Notes under the pieces: generated by a model
What the model was told of the DNA's origin: nothing
What the model saw: the letters and a program-made list of their open reading frames with translations, nothing else
Databases searched by the model: none
Position numbers and translations under genes: made by a program
Shown here: positions 1 through 8,092 of the stretch, one piece after another
How the letters are laid out: every line of letters starts with the position of its first letter
Numbering within the stretch: position 1 is the first letter of the stretch
Assembly: GCA_021771755.1 (NCBI GenBank)
Contig: JAETOL010000028.1
Span: 1 to 34,056, forward strand
DNA length: 34,056 bases
Origin: Lachnospiraceae bacterium
GTDB taxonomy: Bacteria > Bacillota > Clostridia > Lachnospirales > Lachnospiraceae
Reading direction: 5' to 3'

Positions 1-111
1 TAGACAATGAAAAATACTAACCGATGGAACGCCGTGTGCGGTGAAAGTCGCATGCACGGTGTGGAGTGGGGGAAAAGCCCGAGATGATATCAGAGGCTTA
101 CCTATCACTAT
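1..111 (+). mobile_element. Group II intron, 3' end (domains V and VI)
   Basis: Bases 29-62 form the 34-nt hairpin typical of group II intron domain V, with a GTGAAAGTCGC core and arms that pair almost completely; the triad position reads CGC rather than AGC. A second pairing region (about 65-108) fits domain VI. The intron probably ends with AT at 110-111, because a stop codon at 111-113 would otherwise lie in frame with the VirB4 codons that follow. The rest of the intron, including any reverse transcriptase ORF, lies outside the window. The exact 3' boundary is inferred within a few bases. Confidence 0.85.
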
Positions 112-365
112 AAAACAGTGATTTTATCCTGATGCTGAATCAAGCTGCAGGCGACAGGCAGATTCTGGCGAAACAGTTGAACATTTCACCGTATCAGTTA
201 TCCTATGTAACGAATTCCGGGGAAGGCGAAGGTCTCCTTTTCTATGGAAATATCATCATTCCATTCAAGGATAAGTTCGATAAGAGTCTGAAACTGTATT
301 CCTTGATGACAACAAAACCGGAGGAAGTCGAGGAACGAAAGAAACTGGAGGCAGAAAGAAAATGA
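112..365 (+). CDS. virB4: VirB4/TraE conjugation ATPase, C-terminal exon
   Basis: The frame reads NSDFILMLNQAAGDRQILAK, then QLSYVTNSGEGEGLLFYGN and a MTTKPEEV tail. This matches the extreme C-terminus of VirB4/TraE-type conjugation ATPases of Tn916/Tn1549-like elements. These proteins power assembly of the mating channel and substrate transfer at the inner face of the membrane. Only the last 84 or so residues are present; the Walker motifs would be in the 5' exon, beyond the intron and outside the window. The in-frame ATG at 132 is internal and is not a true start. The stop overlaps the sortase start (ATGA), so the two genes are translationally coupled. Whether VirB4 is functional depends on intron splicing. 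Confidence 0.85.
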
Positions 366-1144
366 GAAAATGGATATCGAGGATTCTGTTTGTAGTTTCC
401 ATTATCCTTCTCTCCATCAGCCTCTATTATCTGATGGGAATGTATCTGGAAGATCGAAAAAGCGAAACAGGATTCGACTCTATTCGACAAATCCATGAAG
501 AACAGGAAACCAATGATAAAAAAGATGATGCTGAGGGAGACAGTAATCCTTCTGCTATTGTTGATTCTGGCCTTCTGGCTTTACATGAAAAGAATCCGGA
601 CTGCATTGGATGGATAAAGATTGAAGGGACAGCAATCAATTATCCGGTCATGTATCATCCGGAGGAAAAGAACTTCTATCTCCGAAGAAATTTTGAGAAA
701 GAATACGATGTGAGCGGGACACCATTTCTCTCAGAACTTTGTGATCCGGAAGATGCAGACAACCTGATTATCTATGGTCATCATATGAGTTCAGGAAAAG
801 TGTTTGCAGCTCTGGATCGTTATAAGTCAGAAGAATTCTATCAGGAACATCCGATCATCCAGTACAGCACACTTCATGGGAAGGAACAGTATCAGATCAT
901 AGCAGCCTTTGCTGTTCCGGTATATACCGGGCATGATTTTGAATATTACTCTTTTACCAAAGCAGAAAATGCTGCGGATTATATGGTATTTGTCGAAGAA
1001 TGTAAAAAACGGTCATCTTACGACACAGGTTATACAGCCCAATATGGAGATAAACTGATCACTCTTTCTACCTGTGAGTATTTGCATAAAAACGGGCGGA
1101 TGGTTGTAGTTGGATGCAAAATCAATGAGTACAATCTGGAATAG
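362..1144 (+). CDS. srtB: Class B sortase
   Basis: 260 residues, the usual length for class B sortases. An N-terminal membrane anchor (about residues 6-28) is followed by a charged linker and the sortase domain (about 80-258). The catalytic triad is visible: His140 in YGHHM, Cys238 in STCEY and Arg246 in NGRMVVVG. These transpeptidases join sorting-signal proteins to the cell wall outside the membrane. In conjugative elements of this type the gene stands between virB4 and the cell-wall hydrolase, so it probably anchors an element-encoded surface protein or helps mating-pair contact. No LPXTG/NPQTN-type substrate is evident in the window. The start overlaps the virB4 stop. Confidence 0.93.
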   Translation: MRKWISRILFVVSIILLSISLYYLMGMYLEDRKSETGFDSIRQIHEEQETNDKKDDAEGDSNPSAIVDSGLLALHEKNPDCIGWIKIEGTAINYPVMYHPEEKNFYLRRNFEKEYDVSGTPFLSELCDPEDADNLIIYGHHMSSGKVFAALDRYKSEEFYQEHPIIQYSTLHGKEQYQIIAAFAVPVYTGHDFEYYSFTKAENAADYMVFVEECKKRSSYDTGYTAQYGDKLITLSTCEYLHKNGRMVVVGCKINEYNLE

Positions 1145-1192
1145 CAAAAAGTTGTATTATATAATATTCACAGAAGGAGGGTGAATGGTAAG

Positions 1193-1366
1193 ATGTTAAA
1201 TATATGTTCAGAGGGCAATGAGTATAATTTGCCAAATGAAGAAATAATAATGTCTGAAGAAATGCTTTTGAATCGATTGGAGAAATCCAGAGAATCTGCA
1301 AAAAAAGGACATGTTAGAGATGCCGAAGTTGTTATTTCAGATATTAGAAAGAAATATCAATTGTAA
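1193..1366 (+). CDS. Small acidic protein, possibly antitoxin-like
   Basis: 57 residues from the ATG at 1193, which lies 12 bases after an AAGGAGG site; a GTG at 1181 directly abuts that site and is less likely. The C-terminal half (LLNRLEKSRESAKKGHVRDAE) is helical and charged, and resembles the tails of short Phd/RelB-type antitoxins. No toxin gene is adjacent, so this resemblance is weak and the function is unknown. The gene is separated from the hydrolase downstream by a terminator-like hairpin, which suggests its own short transcript or the end of the virB4-srtB transcript. Confidence 0.5.
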   Translation: MLNICSEGNEYNLPNEEIIMSEEMLLNRLEKSRESAKKGHVRDAEVVISDIRKKYQL

Positions 1367-1382
1367 ATAGTGAAATTATGAG

Positions 1383-1419
1383 AGGTCATTTACCGTGAAG
1401 ACGATAGATGGCCTTTTTC
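1383..1419 (+). terminator. Rho-independent terminator
   Basis: A 7-bp stem (AGGTCAT at 1383-1389 with ATGGCCT at 1408-1414, one G-U pair) is followed by a run of five T. It lies between the small protein and the hydrolase gene. Confidence 0.5.
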
Positions 1420-1449
1420 TTATGTCTATTTTGATGGAAAGGAGGAAAA

Positions 1450-3744
1450 TTGGCAGGAAAAGAATATACAGCGAAAGACAAGATCTTTTCTAAAATGACA
1501 AGAGAAGGTCTGACGGAAGAAACACTCCGGGAAGGTTCAGTGAAGAAAATCGGCCAGAAAAGCCGGGATGAACCTGAACTTGACAGTAAGGAGCGGGATG
1601 AGAAAAATGCGGCTCCCGGCAAATGGCTATCGGACAGTTCCGGAAGAACTGATAACCGACGCATGAGAAGGTATGTGCAGGAATTAAGAATGTCTTCGGA
1701 TATTGCATCTGAAGAAAGACCTGCAAGAACTTTTTCAAAAGCAAGCAGTGAAAGAATCATAGAAAAAAAGAACAGCCGGTACCAGGGAAAGCTTCATTCT
1801 CAGGAACAGATTCCGAAAGTATCCGGTATCTCGGATCAGAAAGATCAAGTAAAGAAGAAACGTGCTCGAAAGAGACTGACAGAAGAACAGGAAAAATCGG
1901 GTAGGCTTTCTTTTGGTGATGAAGGATCCGGCATGATCCACGGAGCCGGAACAGGAATGGGTCGAAAGGTAGCAGCCGGTGCGGCACTATATGCCAGAAA
2001 TCAGATAACAGAGGATGGAGATGATAATGCTGCTGTAGATGGTTCCGGTGCAGTGATTGCAGTTGCTGATGAAGCAGCCCACAGTCTTCGCAGAGCACAG
2101 TTAAGAAGCCAGAGAAGTGATGTGAAAGCACACAGAAAAGGGATGAATCTGGATGCTCCGGAGGCTTCCAGATTGAAGTTTGATGCAGTGAAAGAAGCGG
2201 CAGAAAGATCAGCCGGGGAAGCAAAGAAAAATGCAGAAAAGAAGCGTTTGCTCAACCGCTTCTTCCAGAGAAAAAAATATAAAGATGCCTACCGGGCAGT
2301 AAAAGCTGGTAAAACAGCCGGAAGCCTCGGAGGGGCAACAACGATTGCCGGTGTCGAGAACATGACGGTAAAAGCCAAGATTGCTTTAAAAGAAATCGTA
2401 AGGCGAAACCGTACCGTGTTTCTTGGTATCGGTATTTTTTCGCTTATTTTTATGCTCATTGCTGTTTCTTTGGGAAGCTGCAGTGCTTCGATTCAGGGTG
2501 GAGCTTCCGTGATCGGTATGACAACCTATCCCAGCACAGATGCAGATATCTATGCGGCAGAAAATGCTTATGCTGCCATGGAGGAGGCATTAAACCGGCA
2601 GATTAACAATATGGAGTCTACATATCCGGATTATGATTCCTATCAGTACAATGTCAGCGAAATCGGGCATAATCCGTATCATCTGACTTCATACCTGACC
2701 GCAAAATATGGTGGATATACCTATGACGATGTAAAGGATGAATTACAGGATCTGTTTCAGGCACAGTATCATCTGTCAACCCATGGAAGGACGGAAACTG
2801 TCACAAAAACGAGAACAGTACGTGTGGGAGAATCCCTGGGAAATGTGGTAACCAGCGGATATTGTAACTGCTCCATTTGTTGTGGAAGATGGTCCGGCGG
2901 ACCAACAGCCAGCGGTGCATACCCGACAGCCAATCATACGATTGCGGTAGACGCAAACAATCCGATCGTACCTATGGGAACGAAAGTGATCATGAATGGT
3001 GTGGAATATACCGTTGAGGATACAGGGAATTTTGCCAGGTATGGGGTTGCTTTTGATGTGTATTATGACAGCCATTCTGCAGCCAGTGCCCACGGTCATC
3101 AGACATGGGAAGCATTTCTGGCAGATGATAATGGCAGCCGGGAGGTGGAGGTTACTACCACTACTACTCAGAGAGTCCTCTATGTCACTCTCACGAATAC
3201 AAATTTTGACGCAGTGGCAAGAGCAAATCTGACAGAGGAACAGGAAATCCTGTACGATGCATTGAATACCACACTGGGCAACCGGGATTATTTGTGGGAT
3301 GTAAACCGAATCACCGGAGCCGGAGGCGGCATGAGCTATGAGATCCCGCCGGAAGCACTGTCGGATGAACGTTTTGCAAGAATGATCCGGGAAGCAGAAA
3401 AATATCTGGGATATCCCTATGTATGGGGCGGATCTTCACCGAGTACCAGTTTTGACTGTTCCGGGTTTGTATCCTGGGTAGTCAATCATTGTGGAAATGG
3501 ATGGAATTATGGACGTCGGACAGCAGATGGGCTTCGCGGTCTCTGTACTTATGTTCCACCGTCTCAGGCAAAGCCGGGAGATCTCATCTTTTTCCAGGGA
3601 ACCTATAATACCAGCGGTGCCAGCCATGTGGGAATTTATGTTGGCAATGGAATGATGATTCACTGCGGGGATCCGATCCAGTATGCGAATATCAATACAT
3701 CCTACTGGCAGCAGCATTTTATGTGCTTTGGAAGGCTGCCTTAA
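1450..3744 (+). CDS. Bifunctional cell-wall hydrolase, 3D domain plus NlpC/P60 (CD1108 family)
   Basis: 764 residues from a TTG start preceded by GGAGG. A long, basic, low-complexity N-terminus (1-315, cytoplasmic) leads to one membrane segment (about 321-342). Outside follows a 3D-type domain (about 463-560, with the GYCNCSICCG start and AVDANNPIVPMGT, EDTG and FDVYYDSH motifs), as in transglycosylase-like proteins. The C-terminus (about 645-764) is an NlpC/P60 peptidase with Cys670 in FDCSGF, His726 in ASHVGIYVG and His738 in MIHCGD. Together these should cut glycan strands and stem peptides to open the wall for the mating channel. The position after virB4 and srtB is the standard one in Tn1549-like ICEs. 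Confidence 0.93.
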   Translation: MAGKEYTAKDKIFSKMTREGLTEETLREGSVKKIGQKSRDEPELDSKERDEKNAAPGKWLSDSSGRTDNRRMRRYVQELRMSSDIASEERPARTFSKASSERIIEKKNSRYQGKLHSQEQIPKVSGISDQKDQVKKKRARKRLTEEQEKSGRLSFGDEGSGMIHGAGTGMGRKVAAGAALYARNQITEDGDDNAAVDGSGAVIAVADEAAHSLRRAQLRSQRSDVKAHRKGMNLDAPEASRLKFDAVKEAAERSAGEAKKNAEKKRLLNRFFQRKKYKDAYRAVKAGKTAGSLGGATTIAGVENMTVKAKIALKEIVRRNRTVFLGIGIFSLIFMLIAVSLGSCSASIQGGASVIGMTTYPSTDADIYAAENAYAAMEEALNRQINNMESTYPDYDSYQYNVSEIGHNPYHLTSYLTAKYGGYTYDDVKDELQDLFQAQYHLSTHGRTETVTKTRTVRVGESLGNVVTSGYCNCSICCGRWSGGPTASGAYPTANHTIAVDANNPIVPMGTKVIMNGVEYTVEDTGNFARYGVAFDVYYDSHSAASAHGHQTWEAFLADDNGSREVEVTTTTTQRVLYVTLTNTNFDAVARANLTEEQEILYDALNTTLGNRDYLWDVNRITGAGGGMSYEIPPEALSDERFARMIREAEKYLGYPYVWGGSSPSTSFDCSGFVSWVVNHCGNGWNYGRRTADGLRGLCTYVPPSQAKPGDLIFFQGTYNTSGASHVGIYVGNGMMIHCGDPIQYANINTSYWQQHFMCFGRLP

Positions 3745-3770
3745 TAATAAAAAAGAAGGAAGGTGAAAAT

Positions 3771-4082
3771 TTGAATCGGAAGATTAAAAAGTATCTGGAT
3801 GAGATTGAAAAGACCGAAAAGAAAATTGCTGATCTGGAAATGTATCTGAAAGGTGTCCGGTCAGCGCTGAAAGAGGAAGAAAATAACGAAATGATCAAAA
3901 GCATCCGTGGAATGAAATTAAAAGGGCAGGAATTATTTGACCTGCTAAACGGAATCCAGGATGGAACGATATCATTTGTAGCGAGCGGGGAGTCAGAAGA
4001 AGAATCTGGCTCCTTTGTTGTTCAGGAAGAAAAAAGAGAAAGTGAGGAAAATGAATATGGTGAAATGGAAGAAACTGAATAA
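3771..4082 (+). CDS. DUF4315 family protein
   Basis: 103 residues from a TTG start that follows GAAGGAAGGTG; an upstream in-frame ATG at 3723 lies inside the hydrolase gene and lacks a good ribosome binding site. The N-terminal half is a coiled coil (KIKKYLDEIEKTEKKIADLE), followed by a conserved LKGQELFDLLNGIQDG segment and a very acidic tail. This is the DUF4315 pattern, a small conserved partner of DUF4366 proteins in conjugative elements, with no known biochemical role. Its 3' end overlaps the next gene by 32 bases, so the two are probably coupled and act together. Confidence 0.85.
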   Translation: MNRKIKKYLDEIEKTEKKIADLEMYLKGVRSALKEEENNEMIKSIRGMKLKGQELFDLLNGIQDGTISFVASGESEEESGSFVVQEEKRESEENEYGEMEETE

Positions 4083-4752
4083 AAAACTGGTGGTGCTTTT
4101 GACAGCAGCTATGATGCTTTTTGGCAGTCAGGCTACTGCTTTTGCGTATGTGGATCAGGGCACAGAGGCAGCTCAGGAGGAATCAACAACAGAAACGGAG
4201 GAACCGGTGGTTGAGGATACTCATACCGAGGAAAATGGCGATCCGTTCTCTGTTCCTGGTAACGGAGAGGTAAGGGATGACATTACCGATGATTCCAGTA
4301 AGGAATTTCTGACGATTAAAACAAAGAATAACAATACATTTTATATCGTAATTGACCGGGCGGCAACAACGAACAACGTGTACATGCTGTCTCAGATTGA
4401 TGAAAATGACCTGAAAGAATTTCTGGATGAGGATCAGCAGCAGACTTTAGAGACTGCCCCTTCTGTAGTCCTGGAGGACGAGCATACAGACGATACGGAG
4501 AGCAGTGTGGCTGTTGAAGAAGAAACACAGGAAGACAAACAGGATAAATCTACAACAAATTCTGGTCTGTTTGTGATCCTTCTTCTGGCTGTAGCGGGTA
4601 TTGCAGGCTATTACTACTTCAAGATCTACAAACCGAAGCAGGAAGATGATGATTCTGAAAATGAAGGTCTGGAAATGGATGACGGGCTGGAGACCATCAA
4701 TGAGGATGAGGAATCAGACAATCCGGAAGAGAAAGTCGAATCACAGGAATAA
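4051..4752 (+). CDS. DUF4366 (CD1107 family) exported membrane protein
   Basis: 233 residues from ATG 4051, preceded by a GTGAGG site; an in-frame TTG-type start at 4015 would add 12 residues and is less likely. A signal peptide (about 8-30, ending near TAFAYV) precedes an acidic region, a compact domain containing FLTIKTKNNNTFYIVIDR and YMLSQIDENDL, an acidic linker, one membrane span (SGLFVILLLAVAGIAGYYYF) and an acidic cytoplasmic tail. This is the DUF4366 family, found next to DUF4315 in ICE transfer modules. It is probably a surface-exposed part of, or accessory to, the conjugation machinery; the activity is unknown. Confidence 0.87.
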   Translation: MNMVKWKKLNKKLVVLLTAAMMLFGSQATAFAYVDQGTEAAQEESTTETEEPVVEDTHTEENGDPFSVPGNGEVRDDITDDSSKEFLTIKTKNNNTFYIVIDRAATTNNVYMLSQIDENDLKEFLDEDQQQTLETAPSVVLEDEHTDDTESSVAVEEETQEDKQDKSTTNSGLFVILLLAVAGIAGYYYFKIYKPKQEDDDSENEGLEMDDGLETINEDEESDNPEEKVESQE

Positions 4753-4763
4753 ATCCAAAAAGG

Positions 4764-4800
4764 TGGGAGCTGATGTTGTATAAGGGCAACGCAGCTCCCA
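4764..4800 (+). promoter_or_regulatory. Nested RNA hairpin before topB
   Basis: TGGGAGCTG (4764-4772) pairs perfectly with CAGCTCCCA (4792-4800), and an inner GTTG/CAAC pair (4775-4778 with 4787-4790) closes an 8-base loop. No T-run follows, so it is not a standard terminator. It ends 25 bases before the topB start and could affect mRNA processing or translation of topB. Confidence 0.45.
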
Positions 4801-4825
4801 TATAAGTGAAAGGAGTTGTAAGAAT

Positions 4826-6934
4826 ATGTATTTAGTAATTACAGAAAAACCAAGCGTAGCCAGATCCATTGCGGATGTGATCGGCGCACAGAAACGTGAA
4901 GACGGATATCTGGAAGGAAAGGATTGTATCGTCAGCTGGTGTCTTGGACATCTTGCTGAATATGTGGCTCCGGATGCCTATGACGAGAAATTCAGCAGAT
5001 GGAACTATGAGGATCTGCCCATTATTCCACAGGAGTGGAAACTGGCAGTGTCAAAGGATAAGAAGGATCAGTTCTATGTGTTAAAGAAGCTGCTGAACCG
5101 TCCGGATATCGACTATGTAGTAAATGCCTGTGATGCAGGACGGGAAGGAGAATTGATCTTCAAGAGAGTCTATGATCTTTCACGGAGCAGAAAACCGGTA
5201 AAAAGACTGTGGATTAGTTCCATGGAAGATGAAGCCATCCGCAAGGGATTTTCTCAAATGAAAGATGCGTCTGCATATGGAAACCTTGCCGATGCTGCTG
5301 TGTGCAGAGCCCAGGCAGACTGGCTGGTAGGAATGAACGCAACCAGAGCTTACACCAGTAAATATTATAAGAAGCTGACTGTGGGGCGTGTCCAGACACC
5401 GACGCTTGCCATGCTGGTAGACAGGGACAGAGCTGTTTCCTCATTCCAAAAGGAAAAGTATTTCAATGTGGAACTGGATCTGGATGGTCTGCAGGTGGAA
5501 AAACAGAAAATCTTCGATGAAAAAGAGGCTGAAAATCTGAAATCCATGTGCCAGGGAAGTGATGCTGTGGTGGAAGAAATTCATTCCACAGATAAGACAG
5601 TAAAGCCACCGAAGCTCTATGATCTGACTACCCTGCAGAGGGAAGCCAACCGGCATTATGGGATGACTGCACAGCAGACTTTAAATGCGGCACAGTCTTT
5701 GTACGAGCAGAAATTGATCACTTATCCGAGGACGGACAGCCAGTATCTGACAGAGGATATGGAAGTAACAGCCAGAAATGTGATCCATAAGATCCATGAA
5801 AAGTATCAGCTGACAGGACCCTTTGATCAGCCGGAGAAACCAAATGTCAAGCTTGTCCTGAATAACAAGAAGGTGTCCGATCATCATGCCATTATCCCAA
5901 CGGTGGAATTAACAGATTGTGATCTGTCACAGTTAAAGGATTGGGAACAGAGGGTATTGTTCCTCATCTGTGTCCGTATGGTGGAAGCCACTGAAAAAGA
6001 TCATATTTTCACAGAAACCGATATTACCGTGAAGTGCCAGAACGAGCTGTTTTCTGCAAAAAAGAAAGCGGTAAAGCAGATGGGATGGAAGCTTTATGAA
6101 GAGTGTTTCAAGAACAAAGAAGGGCTGGCAATGGAAAATCCCGAAAATGTGGAAACAGACCGGTTTTCTGATCTGGCTCCCGGACAGATCTTTTACAATG
6201 TGGCAGCTGATAAATTGGAGCATTTCACTTCCCCACCGAAACAGTACAGCGAAGATACTCTGCTTGCGGCTATGGAGACAGCCGGGAATAAGGAGTTTGA
6301 TGAGGATACGGAGAAAAAGGGACTGGGTACTCCAGCAACCAGAGCTGGAATCATTGAAAAACTGGTACATTCCCAATATGCCGTCCGTAAGGGAAAACAG
6401 ATCATTCCTACAGAAGATGGAAAGGTTCTGATTGAGATTCTGCCTGACTTTTTGAAATCAGCCAGCATGACTGCGGAATGGGAAAATCAGCTTCTTGAAA
6501 TGGAAAAAGGTAAGATCACCCCGGACAGATTTATGACCGGAATTAAGAATATGATCACCATGATGCTGAACGGATGTGACACGATTCCGGAGGAAGAAAC
6601 CAGAAAATTCCAGACAAGGGAAAGCATAGGAACTTGTCCGGTATGCGGAAGCCTGGTGTATGAAGGGAAAAAGAACTTCTACTGCAGTAATAGGGAATGT
6701 CGTTTTGCCCTCTGGAAAGAAACAAAATATCTGGAGCGGATGCAGAAAACCATTGATAAACGCATGGCTGCCGAGCTATTAAAAAGCGGGAAAGTCCGCG
6801 TAAAGGATCTGTATTCTGTCAAGAAAAATATGTATTTCGAAGCAGATCTGATCATGGATGCGAATGAAGAACGCGTGAATTTCTCTCTTGAATTTCCAAG
6901 TAGGAAATCATCAGGGAAAAGCAAGAAAAAATAG
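4826..6934 (+). CDS. topB: DNA topoisomerase III (type IA)
   Basis: 702 residues, full length for ICE-borne TopB. The TOPRIM domain (1-140) starts with VITEKPSVAR and carries the acidic DAGREGE motif at 103-109. The catalytic tyrosine is at about residue 300 in TYPRTDSQYL. The family motif LGTPATRAGII follows, and a CPVCG...CSNREC zinc ribbon lies near residues 603-630. Type IA enzymes pass single strands through transient breaks and relax negative supercoils; the conjugative-element versions are thought to resolve DNA during transfer or replication of the element. The gene starts after an AAGGAG site and leads into DUF5688. Confidence 0.97.
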   Translation: MYLVITEKPSVARSIADVIGAQKREDGYLEGKDCIVSWCLGHLAEYVAPDAYDEKFSRWNYEDLPIIPQEWKLAVSKDKKDQFYVLKKLLNRPDIDYVVNACDAGREGELIFKRVYDLSRSRKPVKRLWISSMEDEAIRKGFSQMKDASAYGNLADAAVCRAQADWLVGMNATRAYTSKYYKKLTVGRVQTPTLAMLVDRDRAVSSFQKEKYFNVELDLDGLQVEKQKIFDEKEAENLKSMCQGSDAVVEEIHSTDKTVKPPKLYDLTTLQREANRHYGMTAQQTLNAAQSLYEQKLITYPRTDSQYLTEDMEVTARNVIHKIHEKYQLTGPFDQPEKPNVKLVLNNKKVSDHHAIIPTVELTDCDLSQLKDWEQRVLFLICVRMVEATEKDHIFTETDITVKCQNELFSAKKKAVKQMGWKLYEECFKNKEGLAMENPENVETDRFSDLAPGQIFYNVAADKLEHFTSPPKQYSEDTLLAAMETAGNKEFDEDTEKKGLGTPATRAGIIEKLVHSQYAVRKGKQIIPTEDGKVLIEILPDFLKSASMTAEWENQLLEMEKGKITPDRFMTGIKNMITMMLNGCDTIPEEETRKFQTRESIGTCPVCGSLVYEGKKNFYCSNRECRFALWKETKYLERMQKTIDKRMAAELLKSGKVRVKDLYSVKKNMYFEADLIMDANEERVNFSLEFPSRKSSGKSKKK

Positions 6935-6973
6935 AAAACGAAAAGAGAATGAAATCAGGAAAGGACGAAAAAT

Positions 6974-8029
6974 ATGGAATTTGAAAAATTTGTAGAAACT
7001 GTAAAAGAAACAATCAATGACTATCTTCCGGCTGAATATAACAATGCCAGTGTTGATGTTTATCCCCATGAAAAGCTGAATGAAAACTATCTGGGGATGA
7101 CTGTAAGAACGGAGAACCAGGTGGCTTCCCCTACACTGAACCTGAACATGTTCTATGAACAGATGCAGGATGTTCAGATGAATATGGAAGATATTATGGA
7201 ACGGATGGCTGAGGTTGTGCAGATCACACCTATGGATATTGATATGGATATTTTGACAGATTATGAAAAAGCAAAAGAGAATCTGTTTATCCGGGTATCT
7301 GATGCGGACAGGAATCAGGAAATGCTGTCAAAAGTTCCTCATACTCGTGTAGAGAATCTGGCGATTACCTATCATATCTTTGCTAATTCCGGAGCAGATG
7401 GCATTGCTTCTGCGATTGTAAACAACGAAATGATGAAACTTTTTGGTGTTTCAAAGGACCAGCTTCATCAAGATGCTCTGGAAAACAGTCCGAAGGTGTT
7501 TCCGGTCAAGATAGAATCTATGGATAAAATGATGGAAAACATGATGAGAAATGATATGCGGGCTGCCGGTGTAAAAGAAGAAGATATTGACCAGATGATG
7601 GAAGAAATGTATCAGAATATGGCTGTTCCGCTCACCATTGTTACGAATGAGCAGATGCTCGATGGTGCTGCAGTTCTCTTCTATCCCGGCCAGATGGATC
7701 AGATTGGAGAAGCATTAAAGGGAGATTACTATATTCTTCCCTCTTCCACTCATGAAATGCTGGTTCTTCCGGATAATGGAGAGATGACCTCCCGTGAATT
7801 AAAACACATGGTAATGGAAGTGAATAACAGTGAAGTCCGTCCTGAAGAAAAGCTGGCGGATGAAGTGTATCACTATGATACCAAGGACAGGATTTTTGAA
7901 AAAGCATCTGCTTTTGAAGATCGTCAGAAAGCGAAAGGAAAGGAACAAACAATGCCCGATAAGAAAGATGCAAATATGTCTCAGCCGGTACATAAACCGA
8001 AGCATAAAGCAAATGATATGTCACTTTAA
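6974..8029 (+). CDS. DUF5688 family protein
   Basis: 351 residues, start after AGGAAAGGACG. The protein is soluble, acidic and rich in Met and Glu, with no membrane segment. It has the DUF5688 hallmarks: an N-terminal FEKFVETVKETINDYLP, the phrase PTLNLNMFYEQ, a long mixed domain and a PSSTHEMLVLPD segment that is well conserved in these proteins. The family is found almost only in Clostridia mobile elements and chromosomes and has no known activity. It sits between topB and the ArdC-like gene and is followed by a hairpin terminator, so it is likely the last gene of the topB transcript. Confidence 0.85.
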   Translation: MEFEKFVETVKETINDYLPAEYNNASVDVYPHEKLNENYLGMTVRTENQVASPTLNLNMFYEQMQDVQMNMEDIMERMAEVVQITPMDIDMDILTDYEKAKENLFIRVSDADRNQEMLSKVPHTRVENLAITYHIFANSGADGIASAIVNNEMMKLFGVSKDQLHQDALENSPKVFPVKIESMDKMMENMMRNDMRAAGVKEEDIDQMMEEMYQNMAVPLTIVTNEQMLDGAAVLFYPGQMDQIGEALKGDYYILPSSTHEMLVLPDNGEMTSRELKHMVMEVNNSEVRPEEKLADEVYHYDTKDRIFEKASAFEDRQKAKGKEQTMPDKKDANMSQPVHKPKHKANDMSL

Positions 8030-8047
8030 AAATATGTGTATGAGAAG

Positions 8048-8078
8048 CCCCGTCGGAATTAGAAACCGGCGGGGTTTT
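8048..8078 (+). terminator. Terminator-like hairpin
   Basis: CCCCGTCGG (8048-8056) pairs with CCGGCGGGG (8066-8074), nine pairs including one G-U, loop of nine, followed by TTTT. The ribosome binding site of the next gene begins just after it, so read-through is possible. Confidence 0.65.
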
Positions 8079-8092
8079 AGAAAGGAGTTCAA

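Noticed and set aside
4601-4783. A second gene in another frame at the end of the DUF4366 gene
   Set aside because: Its Arg/Met/Lys-rich translation is the usual shadow of an acidic coding region; no ribosome binding site.
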